From: an uncultured Clostridium sp.
GTDB taxonomy: Bacteria > Bacillota > Clostridia > Oscillospirales > Butyricicoccaceae
NCBI GenBank assembly: GCA_947427035.1
Contig: CANEGK010000001.1
Span: forward strand, 32,141-96,140
Reading direction: 5' to 3'
Length of the DNA stretch: 64,000 nucleotides
Shown: piece by piece, positions 63,755 to 64,000 of the stretch
Layout of the letters: every line of letters begins with the position of its first letter
Numbering within the stretch: the first letter of the stretch is position 1
Program-made: the position numbers and the translations under genes
Notes under the pieces: model-generated
Seen by the model: the letters and a program-made list of their open reading frames with translations, nothing else
What the model was told of the DNA's origin: nothing
Database searches by the model: none

Positions 63755-63850
63755 AGATAAGGGCGCTGTTGCTTGACGGTTAGCCCTACAGACTAAAAGG
63801 TTTTATCCTACTAGCCGTTCGGATGCCGCCGGACGGCTAGCACGCTTTTA
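63755..63850 (+). ncRNA. candidate antitoxin RNA
   Basis: The RNA from the promoter at 63720 would end at the hairpin 63811-63840, followed by CTTTTA. It overlaps the 3' end of the 28-residue gene on the opposite strand, as antitoxin RNAs of type I systems do. Boundaries are estimated. Confidence 0.45.
63811..63840. terminator. shared hairpin of the facing transcripts
   Basis: CTAGCCGT (63811-63818) pairs with ACGGCTAG (63833-63840). It is flanked by CTTTTA on the right and, read on the minus strand, by an A-rich stretch with a short T run. It covers the stop codon of the small peptide. Confidence 0.6.
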
Positions 63851-63923
63851 TGGACAGTATGTAGGCCAGAATGGCCAGACACACCAGAAACCGCAGGAAT
63901 TGCTTCCGCCGGTGTTCCCACAT
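63837..63923 (-). CDS. 28-residue membrane peptide, candidate type I toxin
   Basis: An ATG at 63923 follows AGGGGG by about nine bases. The 28-residue product has a basic start (MWEHRRKQ), one hydrophobic helix (FLVCLAILAYILSI) and ends KAC. Size, composition and the facing promoter resemble Fst/TxpA-type toxins that insert in the membrane. A -10-like TAGAAT lies at 63984-63989; its -35 would be beyond the window. The peptide itself is not one I can match to a named family. Confidence 0.5.
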   Translation of the reverse strand: MWEHRRKQFLRFLVCLAILAYILSIKAC

Positions 63924-64000
63924 CAAGCATCACCCCCTTCAAACAGGGAGTGGCTAACCGCCGTTTGCAACAGCGCCTGTCTTATTCTACCACACGCCGC

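Larger units (their letters stand above)
63762..63977. repeat. inverted repeats at the 5' ends of both facing transcripts
   Basis: GGCGCTGTTGC at 63762-63772 recurs inverted at 63967-63977, and CGGTTAGCC at 63777-63785 recurs inverted at 63952-63960. Both facing RNAs therefore begin with the same two sequence blocks in the same order. Confidence 0.8.

Overview
This window looks like chromosomal DNA from a GC-rich, spore-forming member of the Clostridia, most likely Oscillospirales-like. That placement is inferred from gene content. The supporting genes are recA with recX, a full-length sporulation sigma factor SigK with a hydrophobic pro-sequence, a VTC/DUF4956/CotH cassette, several S-layer homology (SLH) proteins, a cobalamin riboswitch, consensus TTGACA/TATAAT promoters and AGGAGG ribosome-binding sites. 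No rRNA, tRNA, CRISPR array, prophage or insertion sequence was recognised.

Layout. 1-14.1 kb is housekeeping on the minus strand: a sensor lipoprotein, a two-component system, yqhQ, prmC, then recA (with a LexA-like box), recX, rimO, pgsA, cysS, a small export protein, recD2 and comF. 14.2-27.8 kb is a mosaic of short units: a P-loop protein, a D,D-carboxypeptidase, mtaB, a BlaI/M56 signalling pair with a clear operator-promoter, a TetR regulator divergent from a peptide-type solute-binding protein, an ACT-domain protein, a TraX-like acyltransferase, a DNA glycosylase, a YedF/DUF3343 selenium-sulfur pair and sigK. 27.9-43.7 kb is rich in cell-surface genes: an SLH protein with a possible cohesin-like N-terminus, a 1622-residue M60 metalloprotease carrying a dockerin-like module, an ApbE, an SLH-GH18 protein, plus rarA, pyruvate kinase and an M20 peptidase.

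The most interesting locus is 43.7-54.0 kb. A promoter and a cobalamin riboswitch, followed by a terminator hairpin, precede a 53-residue YezD-family gene and then a 3176-residue SLH-anchored protein. The C-terminal part of that protein has an alpha/alpha-toroid-like region followed by a DUF4430 (transcobalamin C-terminal-like) domain, with a second DUF4430 upstream. I propose a cell-wall-anchored corrinoid-capture protein in a B12-responsive locus. The hairpin and possible promoter between yezD and the giant gene leave the extent of riboswitch control over it open.

54.1-63.6 kb holds a hybrid sensor kinase paired with a lone solute-binding lipoprotein, then a two-component system divergent from the VTC/DUF4956/CotH cassette. 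The last 300 bp resemble a type I toxin-antitoxin module: a 28-residue membrane peptide on the minus strand facing a consensus promoter on the plus strand, sharing a central hairpin.
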